Assembly (NCBI RefSeq): GCF_003697345.1
Contig: NZ_RFLY01000005.1
Span: forward strand, 1 to 64,000
Direction of reading: 5' to 3'
Source: Solilutibacter pythonis
Lineage (GTDB): Bacteria; Pseudomonadota; Gammaproteobacteria; Xanthomonadales; Xanthomonadaceae
Length of the DNA: 64,000 bases
Position numbers and translations under genes: made by a program. Below the pieces are notes generated by a model that worked only from the letters and a program-made list of their open reading frames with translations, searched no databases and was not told the DNA's origin. Below, piece after piece: positions 36,785-45,562 of the stretch; positions within the stretch are counted from its first letter, which is position 1; each line of letters starts with the position of its first letter.

Positions 36785-38609
36785 CGTGGAGACCCGCACC
36801 GTTGTGCTGGCCCGCCCGGGCCCGGCCCGCGAGCAGTTGCTGACGGCCATGGCCGGCATCGGCATCGAACCGGTGATGGTGGTCGACCCGCTGGAAACGA
36901 CCGAGGCGGAAATACTCGCGTTGGCGCCGCGCAACGTGGTGATCGCGGTCGATCCAACGGTCGACGAGGCGCTGGAGCGTTTCGACGCCTTGCTGGGCGA
37001 CCCCGACCTGCGATTGCTGATCGAAGAAGCCGACCTGGTGGTTTCGCGCACCGGCTGGGATGTGGCTCGCTGGTCGCGTCACCTCGCGGCCAAGCTGTTC
37101 GGCCATGACGATGTGCTGCCGTTCGGTCACGAAGCCGATGAGGCGGCTGTCGTCATCTCGCCCCCTACCCGTGTGGAAACCGCCGAGCCCGTATTGGCGC
37201 TGGAAGCCGGAACCGAAGCCGCTGGCGATGCCGCCGCGCCCGAAGTGGCGGATGAAGTTTTCTCCTCGCCTTTGCACGAGCGCGAAGTGGCGCCCGTGGC
37301 GGAAACCGCCGAGCTCGCATTGGCGCTGGAAACCGAAGCCGGAACCGAAACCGCTGGTGATGTCGCCGGCCCCGAAGTGGCGGACGAAATTTCCTTCCCG
37401 CTTCTGCACGAGCGCGAAGCGGCGCCGGTGGCGGAAACCGCCGCGCCCGAAGTGGCGGATGAAGTTTTCTCTTCGCCTTTGCATGAGCGCGAAGTGGCGC
37501 CCGTGGCGGATGGCGCCAGCTTTCCCGCCGTGGAAGCTGGACCTTCCGATGACCTGTCGGGATTGACGCTGACGCCCGATATCCCGATAGCGCCGGAAGA
37601 ACTCGACCTGCTGGAGCGCGCGCCGGATTTCCGCGCCGATGCGCCGGCCGGAGACACGGGCGATGAATGGGCCAGTTTCCACGAATACGACGACAGCGCC
37701 TTCGATCCGGGCCGGTTCAGTACCGACCATCGCGATGTACTGGCGCCGCCGGAGTCCGAGAACGATCTGGCCCCCGAGGAAGCCTACCGGCGCTCGCGGG
37801 AAGCCCTGGAGCAGTTCCAGACCGGCGACGACGGCGATCGCTGGCAGGATTTCGAGCGCCCAGTGCCGGAGGCATCCGAATCTCAAGCGCCGTCATCGGG
37901 ATCGCCCTCGATCCCGGCGCACTGGAACCTCACCGATGAACCCCTGGCTCCGGTCGCCGGCGAGGGGAAGGCCGACGAAACCGCCCAGCGGTGCCGGCTG
38001 GATGCGCTGGAGGAGAAGATATCCTCGCTCAGGCTGGTCGATGAGGAGGCCAACCATGGCCACGGTCACGAGGGCGTGGTGGTGCTGGTTGGCGGCATCG
38101 GCGGGCCGGACCCGCTGCGCCAGATTCTCCAGCAACTGGCGCCGGGTTTCCCCGTGCCGGTCGTCGTCCAACAGTGGCTGGATGGCGGTCAGTACGACCG
38201 GCTGGTGCGGCAGATGTCGCGGGCGACCCGCCTGCCGGTGGTGATGGCCGAACCCGGTCAGTCGCTGGCGCCGGGCGTGGTCCACATCGTGCCGCCGTCG
38301 CTGGGCCTGAGCCGTGAGAGCGCGGAGCGCACTTTCGTGCCGGTCGACACGCGCGCCTTCGCCGATCTGCTGGCGAGCCTGCCAGCGGCTTCGAGCGCCC
38401 TGCTGCTGTTGTCGGGCGGCACCGAGGATTTCGTCGAGCCGGCGTTGCGCTTCCTGCAATCGGGCGGTCAGTTGCTGGCCCAGGCGGCCGAAGGCTGCTA
38501 TGACCATACCGTGCCCGCGTTGCTGATCTCGCGCGGCGCGCGCGCCGAACCGCCCGCCGGGATGGCCACCTGGCTCAATCATCGCTGGCCGGCGCAGGAA
38601 TCCAAATGA
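36777..38609 (+). CDS. chpB: ChpB-like protein with a degenerate CheB methylesterase domain
   Basis: This protein of about 610 residues sits between chpA and chpC, where chpB is expected. The N-terminal 110 residues look like a divergent receiver-like domain. A long acidic low-complexity linker (about 120-410) contains three copies of a 25-residue repeat. The C-terminal 170 residues align with the CheB effector fold ([17 protein letters not shown]). The catalytic Ser position is Gly440 and the catalytic His position is Gln466 (VVQQW); Asp of the DG motif seems kept (SGGTEDF). Methylesterase activity is therefore unlikely. GTG 36777 or GTG 36786 are the candidate starts, overlapping or abutting chpA. 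Confidence 0.78.
   Translation: MNSVETRTVVLARPGPAREQLLTAMAGIGIEPVMVVDPLETTEAEILALAPRNVVIAVDPTVDEALERFDALLGDPDLRLLIEEADLVVSRTGWDVARWSRHLAAKLFGHDDVLPFGHEADEAAVVISPPTRVETAEPVLALEAGTEAAGDAAAPEVADEVFSSPLHEREVAPVAETAELALALETEAGTETAGDVAGPEVADEISFPLLHEREAAPVAETAAPEVADEVFSSPLHEREVAPVADGASFPAVEAGPSDDLSGLTLTPDIPIAPEELDLLERAPDFRADAPAGDTGDEWASFHEYDDSAFDPGRFSTDHRDVLAPPESENDLAPEEAYRRSREALEQFQTGDDGDRWQDFERPVPEASESQAPSSGSPSIPAHWNLTDEPLAPVAGEGKADETAQRCRLDALEEKISSLRLVDEEANHGHGHEGVVVLVGGIGGPDPLRQILQQLAPGFPVPVVVQQWLDGGQYDRLVRQMSRATRLPVVMAEPGQSLAPGVVHIVPPSLGLSRESAERTFVPVDTRAFADLLASLPAASSALLLLSGGTEDFVEPALRFLQSGGQLLAQAAEGCYDHTVPALLISRGARAEPPAGMATWLNHRWPAQESK
37229..37517 (+). repeat. Three approximately 74-bp imperfect direct repeats in the chpB-like gene
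   Basis: Copies start near 37229, 37370 and 37444. Each encodes [20 protein letters not shown] or a close variant. Copies two and three are adjacent; copies one and two are separated by a stretch encoding [12 protein letters not shown], similar to the sequence before copy one. This suggests stepwise duplication of the linker. Confidence 0.85.
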
Positions 38610-39079
38610 ACGATGCCATCGAAGAAACCCGCGCAGACCTGCGTGGCGTGCTGATCCAGATCGCCGGTGGCCGGTTGCTGCTGCCCAATGCCTGCATTGC
38701 CGAAATCCTTTCGGTGGCCGACCCGGAGCCCATCGCCGATGCGCCCGACTGGCTGCTTGGCCGCGTGCGCTGGCGTGGCTGGCAGGTGCCACTGGTGGCG
38801 TTCTCGCGCCTGATTGGCAGCGGTGCGCCGAACTCCCGCCTGCGCGGGGAGCGCGTGCTGGTGCTGAAGGCGCTGGGTGGTAACCCGCGCATGCCGTATT
38901 TCGCCATGCTGACCCAGGGCTTCCCGCGCCTGGTCACGGTGGCGCCGGCCATGCTCCAGCATGGCGATGACGCGCACACCGATGCGCTTGCCCTGCCGGT
39001 GCGCTTCCAGGACGAGGACGTATTGATCCCCGATCTCGACGCATTGGAAGACCGCATAGGGGCCGTGGCGGCCGCCTGA
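38606..39079 (+). CDS. chpC: CheW-like coupling protein ChpC
   Basis: This 157-residue CheW-like domain has GVLIQIAGGRLLLPNACIAE, APDWLLGRVRWRGWQVPLVA, and DVLIPDLDALE. It overlaps the chpB stop (ATGA) and closes the pil-chp operon. ChpC links additional receptors to ChpA in P. aeruginosa. It is convergent with rsmE with a single base between stops. Confidence 0.88.
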   Translation: MNDAIEETRADLRGVLIQIAGGRLLLPNACIAEILSVADPEPIADAPDWLLGRVRWRGWQVPLVAFSRLIGSGAPNSRLRGERVLVLKALGGNPRMPYFAMLTQGFPRLVTVAPAMLQHGDDAHTDALALPVRFQDEDVLIPDLDALEDRIGAVAAA

Positions 39080-39080
39080 C

Positions 39081-39818
39081 TCAGCCCAGGTCGCCCAGCC
39101 GCGTCTGCAAGGCCGAGATCGCGGCCAGCCCGGCGGTTTCCGTGCGCAGAATGCGTGGGCCAAGCCGAAGTGTGCGAAAGCCGGCATCGGTCAGTTGCCC
39201 GAGATCGCGGGGCGACCAGCCGCCCTCTGGGCCGACCGCGACGAGCAGGCGGCCATCGTCCGGTCTTGCCAGCGATTCGATACCCTCGGAAGCCTCCGGC
39301 GACAGCGTGTAGCGCCGGCCGGGCAGGCCGGGGACGGCCAGCGCTTGCGTCAGCGTTCGCGGCGCGGTGACTTCGGGCACGAACGCGCGCCCGCTCTGCT
39401 CGCATGCCGATACCACCACGCCACGCCAATGGGCGAGGCGCTTATCGGCACGGGCGCCTTCCAGCTTCACTTCGCCGCGCTCGCTGTATATCGGAATGAA
39501 AGCGGCCACGCCCAGTTCGGTGGCCTTTTGCAGGATCAGGTCCATCTTTTCGCCACGGGCGATGCCCTGCATCAGCGTGATGCGCAGCGGTGACTCGTTG
39601 TCCACCGGCGTCATCGCCACGACGTCGGCCTGCGTGCCGCGCTTGCCGACCTGGCGCAGCTTCGCCGCGTAATCGTGGCCGTCGCCGTTGAAGAGCACGC
39701 AATCGTCGCCTTCGGCCAGTCGCAGCACGCGCACGAGATGGCCGCCGGCATGCTCGGGCAACGCCACGCGCGCGCCGATGACAAGCGGCATCCCGACATA
39801 CACCCGGGTCAGGCGCAT
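39081..39818 (-). CDS. rsmE: 16S rRNA (uracil1498-N3)-methyltransferase
   Basis: This 245-residue SPOUT methyltransferase has an N-terminal PUA-like domain (RVYVGMPLVIGARVALP, HLVRVLRL). The knotted SAM site includes LLVAVGPEGGWSPRD, LGPRILRTETAGLAAISALQ and MDLILQKATELGV. It methylates U1498 of 16S rRNA. It lies downstream of bioA and overlaps it by ten bases. Confidence 0.96.
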   Translation of the reverse strand: MRLTRVYVGMPLVIGARVALPEHAGGHLVRVLRLAEGDDCVLFNGDGHDYAAKLRQVGKRGTQADVVAMTPVDNESPLRITLMQGIARGEKMDLILQKATELGVAAFIPIYSERGEVKLEGARADKRLAHWRGVVVSACEQSGRAFVPEVTAPRTLTQALAVPGLPGRRYTLSPEASEGIESLARPDDGRLLVAVGPEGGWSPRDLGQLTDAGFRTLRLGPRILRTETAGLAAISALQTRLGDLG

Positions 39819-41218
39819 GCGGTGGCCTCCGCGATGGCTTCGGCGGTGGTGTCGGCCAGCCGCTCCAGGTCGGCCGCGCTCACGCAGTAGGGCGGCATCC
39901 AGTACAGGATGTCGCCCAGCGGCCGCAGGATCACCCCGCGTGCCAACGCCGCGCGATAGGCGCGCAGGCCGATCCGCAGGGCCGGGTCGAAGGGCGTGGT
40001 CTTGTCGCCGTCGCGGGTCAGCTCGAAGGCGCAGACCATGCCGAGCTGGCGGCCGTTGGCGACGTGCGGGTGTTGGGCGATGTCGCCGGCGTGCCGGCGC
40101 ATCGTCTCGGCGGTGGCGCGGTTGCGGGCGATGACCTCATCGTTCTCGAAGATGTCGAGCGAGGCCAGCGCCGCCGCGCAGGCCAGCGGGTTGCCGGTGT
40201 AGCTGTGCGAATGCAGGAAGGCGCGCTCGCGCGAGTCGTCGAGGAAGCCCTCGTAGATCGATTGCGTGGTCAGCACCGCCGCAAGCGGCAGGAAACCGCC
40301 GGTCAGCCCCTTCGAAAGACAAAGGAAATCCGGCTGCACGTTGGCCTGCTCGCAGGCGAAAAGCGTGCCTGTGCGGCCGAAGCCGGTGGCGATCTCGTCG
40401 GCGATGAAAAAAGCACCATGGGTGTCGCACAGCGCGCGCACCCGCTTCAGATAGCTGGGGTGGTGCATTCGCATTCCGCCCGCGCATTGCAGTAACGGCT
40501 CGACGATCACCGCGCAGATTTCGCCGGGATGACGGTCGAAGATCGTGGCGAGATGATCGGCGGCGCGCAGCGCGCAGGCTTCGGCGGATTCGCCCTCGCG
40601 GGCCTGCCAGGCATCCGGCGTCGGCGCGAAGATGCACTCCGACAGCAGCGGCGCGTAGGTGCGGCGGTACAGCGGGATGTCGCCGACCGAGAGCGCGCCC
40701 AGCGTCTCGCCGTGGTAGCCGTTCTCCAACGCCACGAAGCGGACGCGGCCAGTCTCGCCGGCGTTGTGGAACCAGTGGAAAGCCATTTTCAGCGCCACTT
40801 CCACGCCGGCCGAGCCGTTGTCCGCGTAGAACACCTTGGAGAGCGGGGCGCGGTTGGCCTCGCGCGGGGCGATCGCCAGCAGTCTTTCCGCCAGTTCGAT
40901 GGCCGGGCGGTGCGAGAAGCCGGCCAGGATCACCTGCTCCAGCGTGCCGGCCTGCCTGGCGATCGCGGCGGCGATGCGCGGCTCGGCATGGCCGTGGATG
41001 TTGGTCCACCAGCTCGATACTGCATCGAGGTAGCGGCGGCCGTCGATGCCTTCCAGCCATGCGCCATCGCCGCGCGCGATCGGCACCAGCGGCAATGTGT
41101 GCGGGTGTTCGCGCATCTGCGTGCAGGGGTGCCAGAGCACGTCGAGATCGCGCGCCTGCCAGTCGGCGGCCTCGGCTAAACTGGAGGCCGGATGAAGATC
41201 GTTCTGCATAGCCCGCAT
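39809..41218 (-). CDS. bioA: Adenosylmethionine-8-amino-7-oxononanoate aminotransferase
   Basis: This 469-residue class III aminotransferase of biotin synthesis has LWHPCTQMREH at the substrate end, SSWWTNIHGH, and FYADNGSAGVEVALKMA. IADEIATGFGRTG and the PLP lysine in CLSKGLTGGFLPLA follow. ATG 41218 or ATG 41209 (MQNDLHP) may be used. It converts KAPA to DAPA with SAM as amino donor. It is divergent from nudE, with only 20 bases between the starts. No other bio genes are in the window. Confidence 0.96.
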   Translation of the reverse strand: MRAMQNDLHPASSLAEAADWQARDLDVLWHPCTQMREHPHTLPLVPIARGDGAWLEGIDGRRYLDAVSSWWTNIHGHAEPRIAAAIARQAGTLEQVILAGFSHRPAIELAERLLAIAPREANRAPLSKVFYADNGSAGVEVALKMAFHWFHNAGETGRVRFVALENGYHGETLGALSVGDIPLYRRTYAPLLSECIFAPTPDAWQAREGESAEACALRAADHLATIFDRHPGEICAVIVEPLLQCAGGMRMHHPSYLKRVRALCDTHGAFFIADEIATGFGRTGTLFACEQANVQPDFLCLSKGLTGGFLPLAAVLTTQSIYEGFLDDSRERAFLHSHSYTGNPLACAAALASLDIFENDEVIARNRATAETMRRHAGDIAQHPHVANGRQLGMVCAFELTRDGDKTTPFDPALRIGLRAYRAALARGVILRPLGDILYWMPPYCVSAADLERLADTTAEAIAEATACA

Positions 41219-41238
41219 TATCGCCGCTTGGCCGGAGC

Positions 41239-41796
41239 ATGGCCGTGAGCCGCCCGCCGCCGCTGATCCACGGTATCGAACGCCGCGAAGAAGGCGACGG
41301 CCGGGTGGTCGAGGAGCTCGATCTGGAGTTTTCCAATGGAGAGCGTCGCCGCTATCACCGGCTGGTGGCGCAGGGGCCGGGGGCGGTGATCGTGGTGGCG
41401 ATGCCCGACCCCGGCCACGTCCTCTTGGTGCGCGAATACGCCGCCGGGATGGCGCGCTACGAACTTGGCCCGGTCAAGGGCGCGATCGACCCCGGCGAAA
41501 CCCCGGAACAGGCCGCCAACCGCGAGCTGATGGAAGAGGCCGGTTTCGGCGCGCGCGAGGTTCGCGTGCTGCGCGCGCTGTCGCTCTCGCCTTCTTACAT
41601 GACCCACCACGCGCAGGTGGTGCTGGCGCGCGGGCTCTACCAACGGCGTCTGCCGGGCGACGAACCGGAACCGATGGAAGTCGTGCGCTGGCCGTTGGCG
41701 GAACTGGGCGAACTGGTCGCGCGCGAGGACGTGTCCGACGGCCGCGCCATCGCCGCCCTGTTCATCGCGCGCGAATGGCTGGCGGCGAACCGATGA
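41239..41796 (+). CDS. nudE: ADP-compounds hydrolase NudE (Nudix)
   Basis: This 185-residue Nudix hydrolase has the complete box GAIDPGETPEQAANRELMEE followed by AGF. The family context VLLVREYAAGMARYELGPVKG matches NudE, which cleaves ADP-ribose, Ap3A and NADH. It opens the nudE-cysQ-mazG operon, each gene overlapping the next by four bases; all three clear nucleotide by-products. Confidence 0.93.
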   Translation: MAVSRPPPLIHGIERREEGDGRVVEELDLEFSNGERRRYHRLVAQGPGAVIVVAMPDPGHVLLVREYAAGMARYELGPVKGAIDPGETPEQAANRELMEEAGFGAREVRVLRALSLSPSYMTHHAQVVLARGLYQRRLPGDEPEPMEVVRWPLAELGELVAREDVSDGRAIAALFIAREWLAANR

Positions 41797-42584
41797 AGCT
41801 CGACACAGGGTTGCGCGAAGGCGTGATCGCCATCGCCCAGGCCGCCGCCGTCGAGATTCTCGCGGTGTACGCGGGCGATTTCGAGGTGACGCACAAGGCC
41901 GATACCTCGCCAGTGACCGCGGCCGATTTCGCCGCCCATCACCGTATCGTCGCCGGTCTCGCCGCGCTCACGTCGGACATCCCCGTGCTGTCCGAGGAAT
42001 CGGCGGCGGATGACTTCGCGGCGCGGCGGACGTGGCGTCGTTTCTGGCTGGTCGATCCGCTCGATGGCACCCGTGAGTTCGTCAAAAGGAACGGCGAGTT
42101 CAGCGTCAACATCGCGCTCATCGAGGACGGCGCGGCGGTGTTCGGGGTGATCCAGCAGCCGGTGACGGGCCTGGTCTGGCATGGCGCGCCGGGGTGGGGC
42201 GCGTTCCGGCGCGAAGGCGGCACCGACGTCGCCCTGCATGCGCGCCGCCCGGCCCGCCCGCCGCTGCGCATTGCCGCCAGCCGTTCGCATCGCGACGCCC
42301 GCACCGAGGCGGTGATCGCGCGTTTCCCCGGCGCACAGATGCTTGGCCTCGGCTCATCGCTGAAGTTTTGCCGCATCGCCGAGGGCGCGCTCGATCTTTA
42401 CCCGCGCTTCGGCCCCACCAGCGAATGGGATACCGCCGCCGGCCAGGCCATCGTGGAGGCGGCCAGCGGCGTGTTGCTCGACCCACGAGGCCGGCCGTTT
42501 CGCTACAACCAGCGCGAAACGCTCCTGAATGGCGATTTCCTCGCCGGTGGCGACCCGGTTCTAGTGGAGGAGTTGCTGCGATGA
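41793..42584 (+). CDS. cysQ: 3'(2'),5'-bisphosphate nucleotidase CysQ
   Basis: This 263-residue inositol-monophosphatase-fold enzyme has HKADTSPVTAADFAAH, VLSEES and the metal motif WLVDPLDGTREFVKRNGEFS. LYPRFGPTSEWDTAAGQAI is near the end. CysQ hydrolyses PAP to AMP in sulfate assimilation. ATG 41793 overlaps the nudE stop and gives the family N-terminus. Confidence 0.95.
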   Translation: MKLDTGLREGVIAIAQAAAVEILAVYAGDFEVTHKADTSPVTAADFAAHHRIVAGLAALTSDIPVLSEESAADDFAARRTWRRFWLVDPLDGTREFVKRNGEFSVNIALIEDGAAVFGVIQQPVTGLVWHGAPGWGAFRREGGTDVALHARRPARPPLRIAASRSHRDARTEAVIARFPGAQMLGLGSSLKFCRIAEGALDLYPRFGPTSEWDTAAGQAIVEAASGVLLDPRGRPFRYNQRETLLNGDFLAGGDPVLVEELLR

Positions 42585-43396
42585 CGAAACGGGACGTCGG
42601 TGAACTCCTGCGGATCATGGCCGCGCTGCGCGACCCCGCGCGCGGCTGCCCCTGGGACCTGGCGCAGGATTTCGCCAGCATCGCCCCCTACACCATCGAG
42701 GAAGCCTACGAGGTCGCCGATGCCATCGACCGTGGCGATCTCGACGACCTCAAGGACGAACTCGGCGACCTGTTGTTGCAGGTCGTGTTTCATGCCCGGA
42801 TGGCGGAGGAGCGGGGCGCGTTCGCCTTTGCCGACGTGGTGGAAGCCATCTGCGACAAGATGACTCGCCGCCATCCGCATGTCTTTGCCGGCGCCGGCAT
42901 TGCCGATGCCGAAGCGCAGAGCACGGCATGGGAGGCGCAAAAGCGGGCCGAACGCGCGGCCAGGGAGCCCGCCGACGATTCGGCGCTCGCCGGCATCGCC
43001 CGTGGCCTGCCGGAATGGCTGCGCGCGGTGAAACTGCAATCGCGCGCGGCGCGCGGCGGCTTCGACTGGCCGGACTGGAAGCCGGTGCTCGCCAAGCTGC
43101 GCGAGGAACTGGACGAGTTGGAAGCCGAATTCGTCGCCCGCGACGTTGCGCCGGACGACGAGGCCGTCACCGTTAGGCTGCATGAGGAACTTGGCGACGT
43201 GTTGTTCGTCGCCGCCAACCTGGCCCGCCACGCCAAGGCCGATCCCGGCGCGGCGTTGCGCGCGGCCAATCACAAGTTCGAACGGCGCTTCCGTGCGATG
43301 GAGGCCCTGGCGCGGGCGCGTGGCGAGGCACACGGCGACCTCGATCCGGCGGCCTGGGAAATACTCTGGCGGGCGGTCAAGACGCGCGGTGCCTGA
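42581..43396 (+). CDS. mazG: Nucleoside triphosphate pyrophosphohydrolase MazG
   Basis: This 271-residue protein has two MazG helical domains. The first has CPWDLAQDFASIAPYTIEEA and the EExxE-ExxD metal pattern (EEAYE, DELGDLLLQ). The second repeats this (REELDELEAEF, EELGDVLFVAANLA). E. coli MazG is 263 residues. It hydrolyses all NTPs and lowers ppGpp in starvation. The ATG overlaps cysQ (ATGA). Confidence 0.95.
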   Translation: MTKRDVGELLRIMAALRDPARGCPWDLAQDFASIAPYTIEEAYEVADAIDRGDLDDLKDELGDLLLQVVFHARMAEERGAFAFADVVEAICDKMTRRHPHVFAGAGIADAEAQSTAWEAQKRAERAAREPADDSALAGIARGLPEWLRAVKLQSRAARGGFDWPDWKPVLAKLREELDELEAEFVARDVAPDDEAVTVRLHEELGDVLFVAANLARHAKADPGAALRAANHKFERRFRAMEALARARGEAHGDLDPAAWEILWRAVKTRGA

Positions 43397-43473
43397 ATGG
43401 GCGTCCCGCCCCCGTCTTCACGCGCCTTGCACTTGAAACCTCGAACACTTCACAAAACTGAAGGGGGTTATCC

Positions 43474-44187
43474 ATGCGCAGTACACAAGAGTCCAATGGA
43501 CTTGTTCTCATCATCGAGGACAATCGCAACATCTCGGAAATGGTCGGTGAATACCTCGAAAGCAAGGGTTTCGAAGTCGATTACGCAGTCGATGGGCTGG
43601 ATGGCTATCGACTGGCGGCCGAAAACACCTACGACGTCATCATCCTCGACCTGATGTTGCCGCGCCTGGATGGGCTGGAAGTCTGCCGTCGCCTGCGCGA
43701 GGAAGCGCGCAAATCGACGCCGATCCTCATGTTGACCGCGCGCGACACCCTTGACGACAAGCTGACCGGCCTGTCCGCCGGCGCCGACGATTACCTGACC
43801 AAGCCATTCGCCATCCAGGAACTGGAGGCGCGCCTGCGGGTGCTGATCCGCCGCGAGCGCCGCCAGGTGGGGTCGGAAGTGTTGAAGGTGGCCGACCTGG
43901 TGCTGGACCCGGCCAGTTTGCGCGCCACCCGTGGCGGCAGTGAATTGCTGCTTTCGCCGATTGGCCTGAAGCTCTTGACCATCCTGATGCGCGAATCGCC
44001 ACGGGTGGTCAGCCGGCAGGAGATCGAACGCGAGATATGGGGCAACAGCCTGCCCGATTCCGATACCTTGCGCAGCCACCTCTACAACTTGCGCAAGGTA
44101 ATCGACAAACCGTTCGACAAGCCGCTCCTGCATACCGTGCAGAGCGCCGGTTATCGCGTCGCCGATATCGATCAGCCGCCAGCGTGA
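43474..44187 (+). CDS. OmpR/PhoB-family response regulator
   Basis: This 237-residue protein has an N-terminal receiver (LIIEDNRNISEMVGEYL, phospho-Asp59 in VIILDLMLPRLDG, Lys in YLTKPFAIQEL) and a C-terminal winged helix (LRSHLYNLRKVIDKPFDKPL). AAGGGGG lies seven bases before the ATG. It is followed after 12 bases by its kinase gene and then by a MacAB-type exporter, which it may control. Similarity to ColR-type regulators is only general. Confidence 0.9.
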   Translation: MRSTQESNGLVLIIEDNRNISEMVGEYLESKGFEVDYAVDGLDGYRLAAENTYDVIILDLMLPRLDGLEVCRRLREEARKSTPILMLTARDTLDDKLTGLSAGADDYLTKPFAIQELEARLRVLIRRERRQVGSEVLKVADLVLDPASLRATRGGSELLLSPIGLKLLTILMRESPRVVSRQEIEREIWGNSLPDSDTLRSHLYNLRKVIDKPFDKPLLHTVQSAGYRVADIDQPPA

Positions 44188-44199
44188 GCGGGGCCGGGC

Positions 44200-45501
44200 A
44201 TGGCGCCGAGCGATAACCTGTCTGAAAGGCTGCGCTGGGTCTTCCTGCGGCAGGCGTTCATGGCATGGCTGCTGTTGGCGGTCGGGCTTAGCCTGGGCAG
44301 CCTGCTGTTGCGTGACGCCTTGATGCAGCAACGCATGCTGAACGAAGCCGAGAACGCCTGGAATCTTGCCGGGCGCACGCACTACCGCTCGGGTTCGCTG
44401 CCGCACAGTACCGGCATGGGGACCTATTTCGTGCCCACCGGGGGCATGCCGGACCATGTGCCGCCGGCCTTGCGCTCCCTGCCTCCCGGATTTCACCGGA
44501 TGGACGGGCCGTGGCGGCTGGTCTACGTCGGCGAGCGCGCCCAGGGCCGCCTGTACATGCGCATCGCGCCGGGAATGAGCGACCGCATCGTTTATTGGAC
44601 GACGATATTGGCGCTGGGATTGTCGATGATCGGCATCGCGATGATCTCGTGGCTGGGGTATCGGCGCAGCAAGCGGGTGGTGGCGCCGTTGTCGCGGCTC
44701 ACCGAGATGGTGCTGGCCTGGGACCCGCGTCATTCCAGCGCGGCCGATTTCCGCATTCGGGTGCGCGCCGATGTCAATACGTATGAAGTCACCCACCTCG
44801 GTGAGGCGTTGGCCAGCATGGCCGAGCGCATGGAAGCCTATGTCGAGCGCGAGCGTGATTTCACCCGGGATTCCAGCCACGAGCTGCGCACGCCGTTGAC
44901 GGTGATCGGCGTGGCCAGCGGCCTGCTTGCCGGCGAGCTGCTGAGTGAGCGCGGGCGGCGTTCGCTGCGCCGCATCAGCACCGCCACCCGCGACATGGGC
45001 GAGGTACTGGATGCCTTTCTGGTGCTGGCCCGGCATCCCGATGTGCCGGTCGATGCCGAGCCGGTCGATGTGCTCGACATCGCCCACGAGGAGGCCGCCA
45101 ATGCCATCGACTGGCTGGAAGGCAAGCCGGTCGAGGTGCGGGTGCATGCCGTGGGGGTGCCCGGGGTGCACGCGCCGCCGCGGGTGGTCGGCACCATCCT
45201 CTCGCAATTCCTGCGCAATGCCTGCCGCTTCACCGAAAGCGGTCGCATCGACATCGAGGTCGGGGCGGATTCGTTGCAGGTGCGCGACAGCGGCATCGGC
45301 ATGGATGCCGAGACGATGGCGCGCGCCTTCGACCCGTTCTGGCGCGCCGATATTTCCGACTACACCGTCAAGGGCATGGGTCTGACCCTGGCGCGCCGGC
45401 TGGCCGAGCGCTTCGGCTGGTCCATCGGCTTGCAGAGCGAGCCGGGCGCGGGCACCACCGCCACCCTGTATTTTTCCGACATCCCCCGCGTCAACCGTTG
45501 A
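44200..45501 (+). CDS. Sensor histidine kinase
   Basis: This 433-residue kinase has two membrane helices (about 19-37 and 131-150) enclosing a periplasmic sensor of about 90 residues. A HAMP-like linker and dimerisation domain with His227 (DSSHELRTPLTV) follow, then an ATPase domain with FLRNACRFTESG (N box), DSGIGMD and KGMGLTLARRLA. The third-box spacing is somewhat short. It is the partner of the upstream response regulator. The periplasmic part is Pro/Gly-rich (TYFVPTGGMPDHVPPALRSL); its ligand is unknown. Confidence 0.9.
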   Translation: MAPSDNLSERLRWVFLRQAFMAWLLLAVGLSLGSLLLRDALMQQRMLNEAENAWNLAGRTHYRSGSLPHSTGMGTYFVPTGGMPDHVPPALRSLPPGFHRMDGPWRLVYVGERAQGRLYMRIAPGMSDRIVYWTTILALGLSMIGIAMISWLGYRRSKRVVAPLSRLTEMVLAWDPRHSSAADFRIRVRADVNTYEVTHLGEALASMAERMEAYVERERDFTRDSSHELRTPLTVIGVASGLLAGELLSERGRRSLRRISTATRDMGEVLDAFLVLARHPDVPVDAEPVDVLDIAHEEAANAIDWLEGKPVEVRVHAVGVPGVHAPPRVVGTILSQFLRNACRFTESGRIDIEVGADSLQVRDSGIGMDAETMARAFDPFWRADISDYTVKGMGLTLARRLAERFGWSIGLQSEPGAGTTATLYFSDIPRVNR

Positions 45502-45562
45502 GCCGCGCGGGCGTTGGCAACGGTTCGCACCCCGCGCCACTCACTCCCGAACAGGCTCGAAG

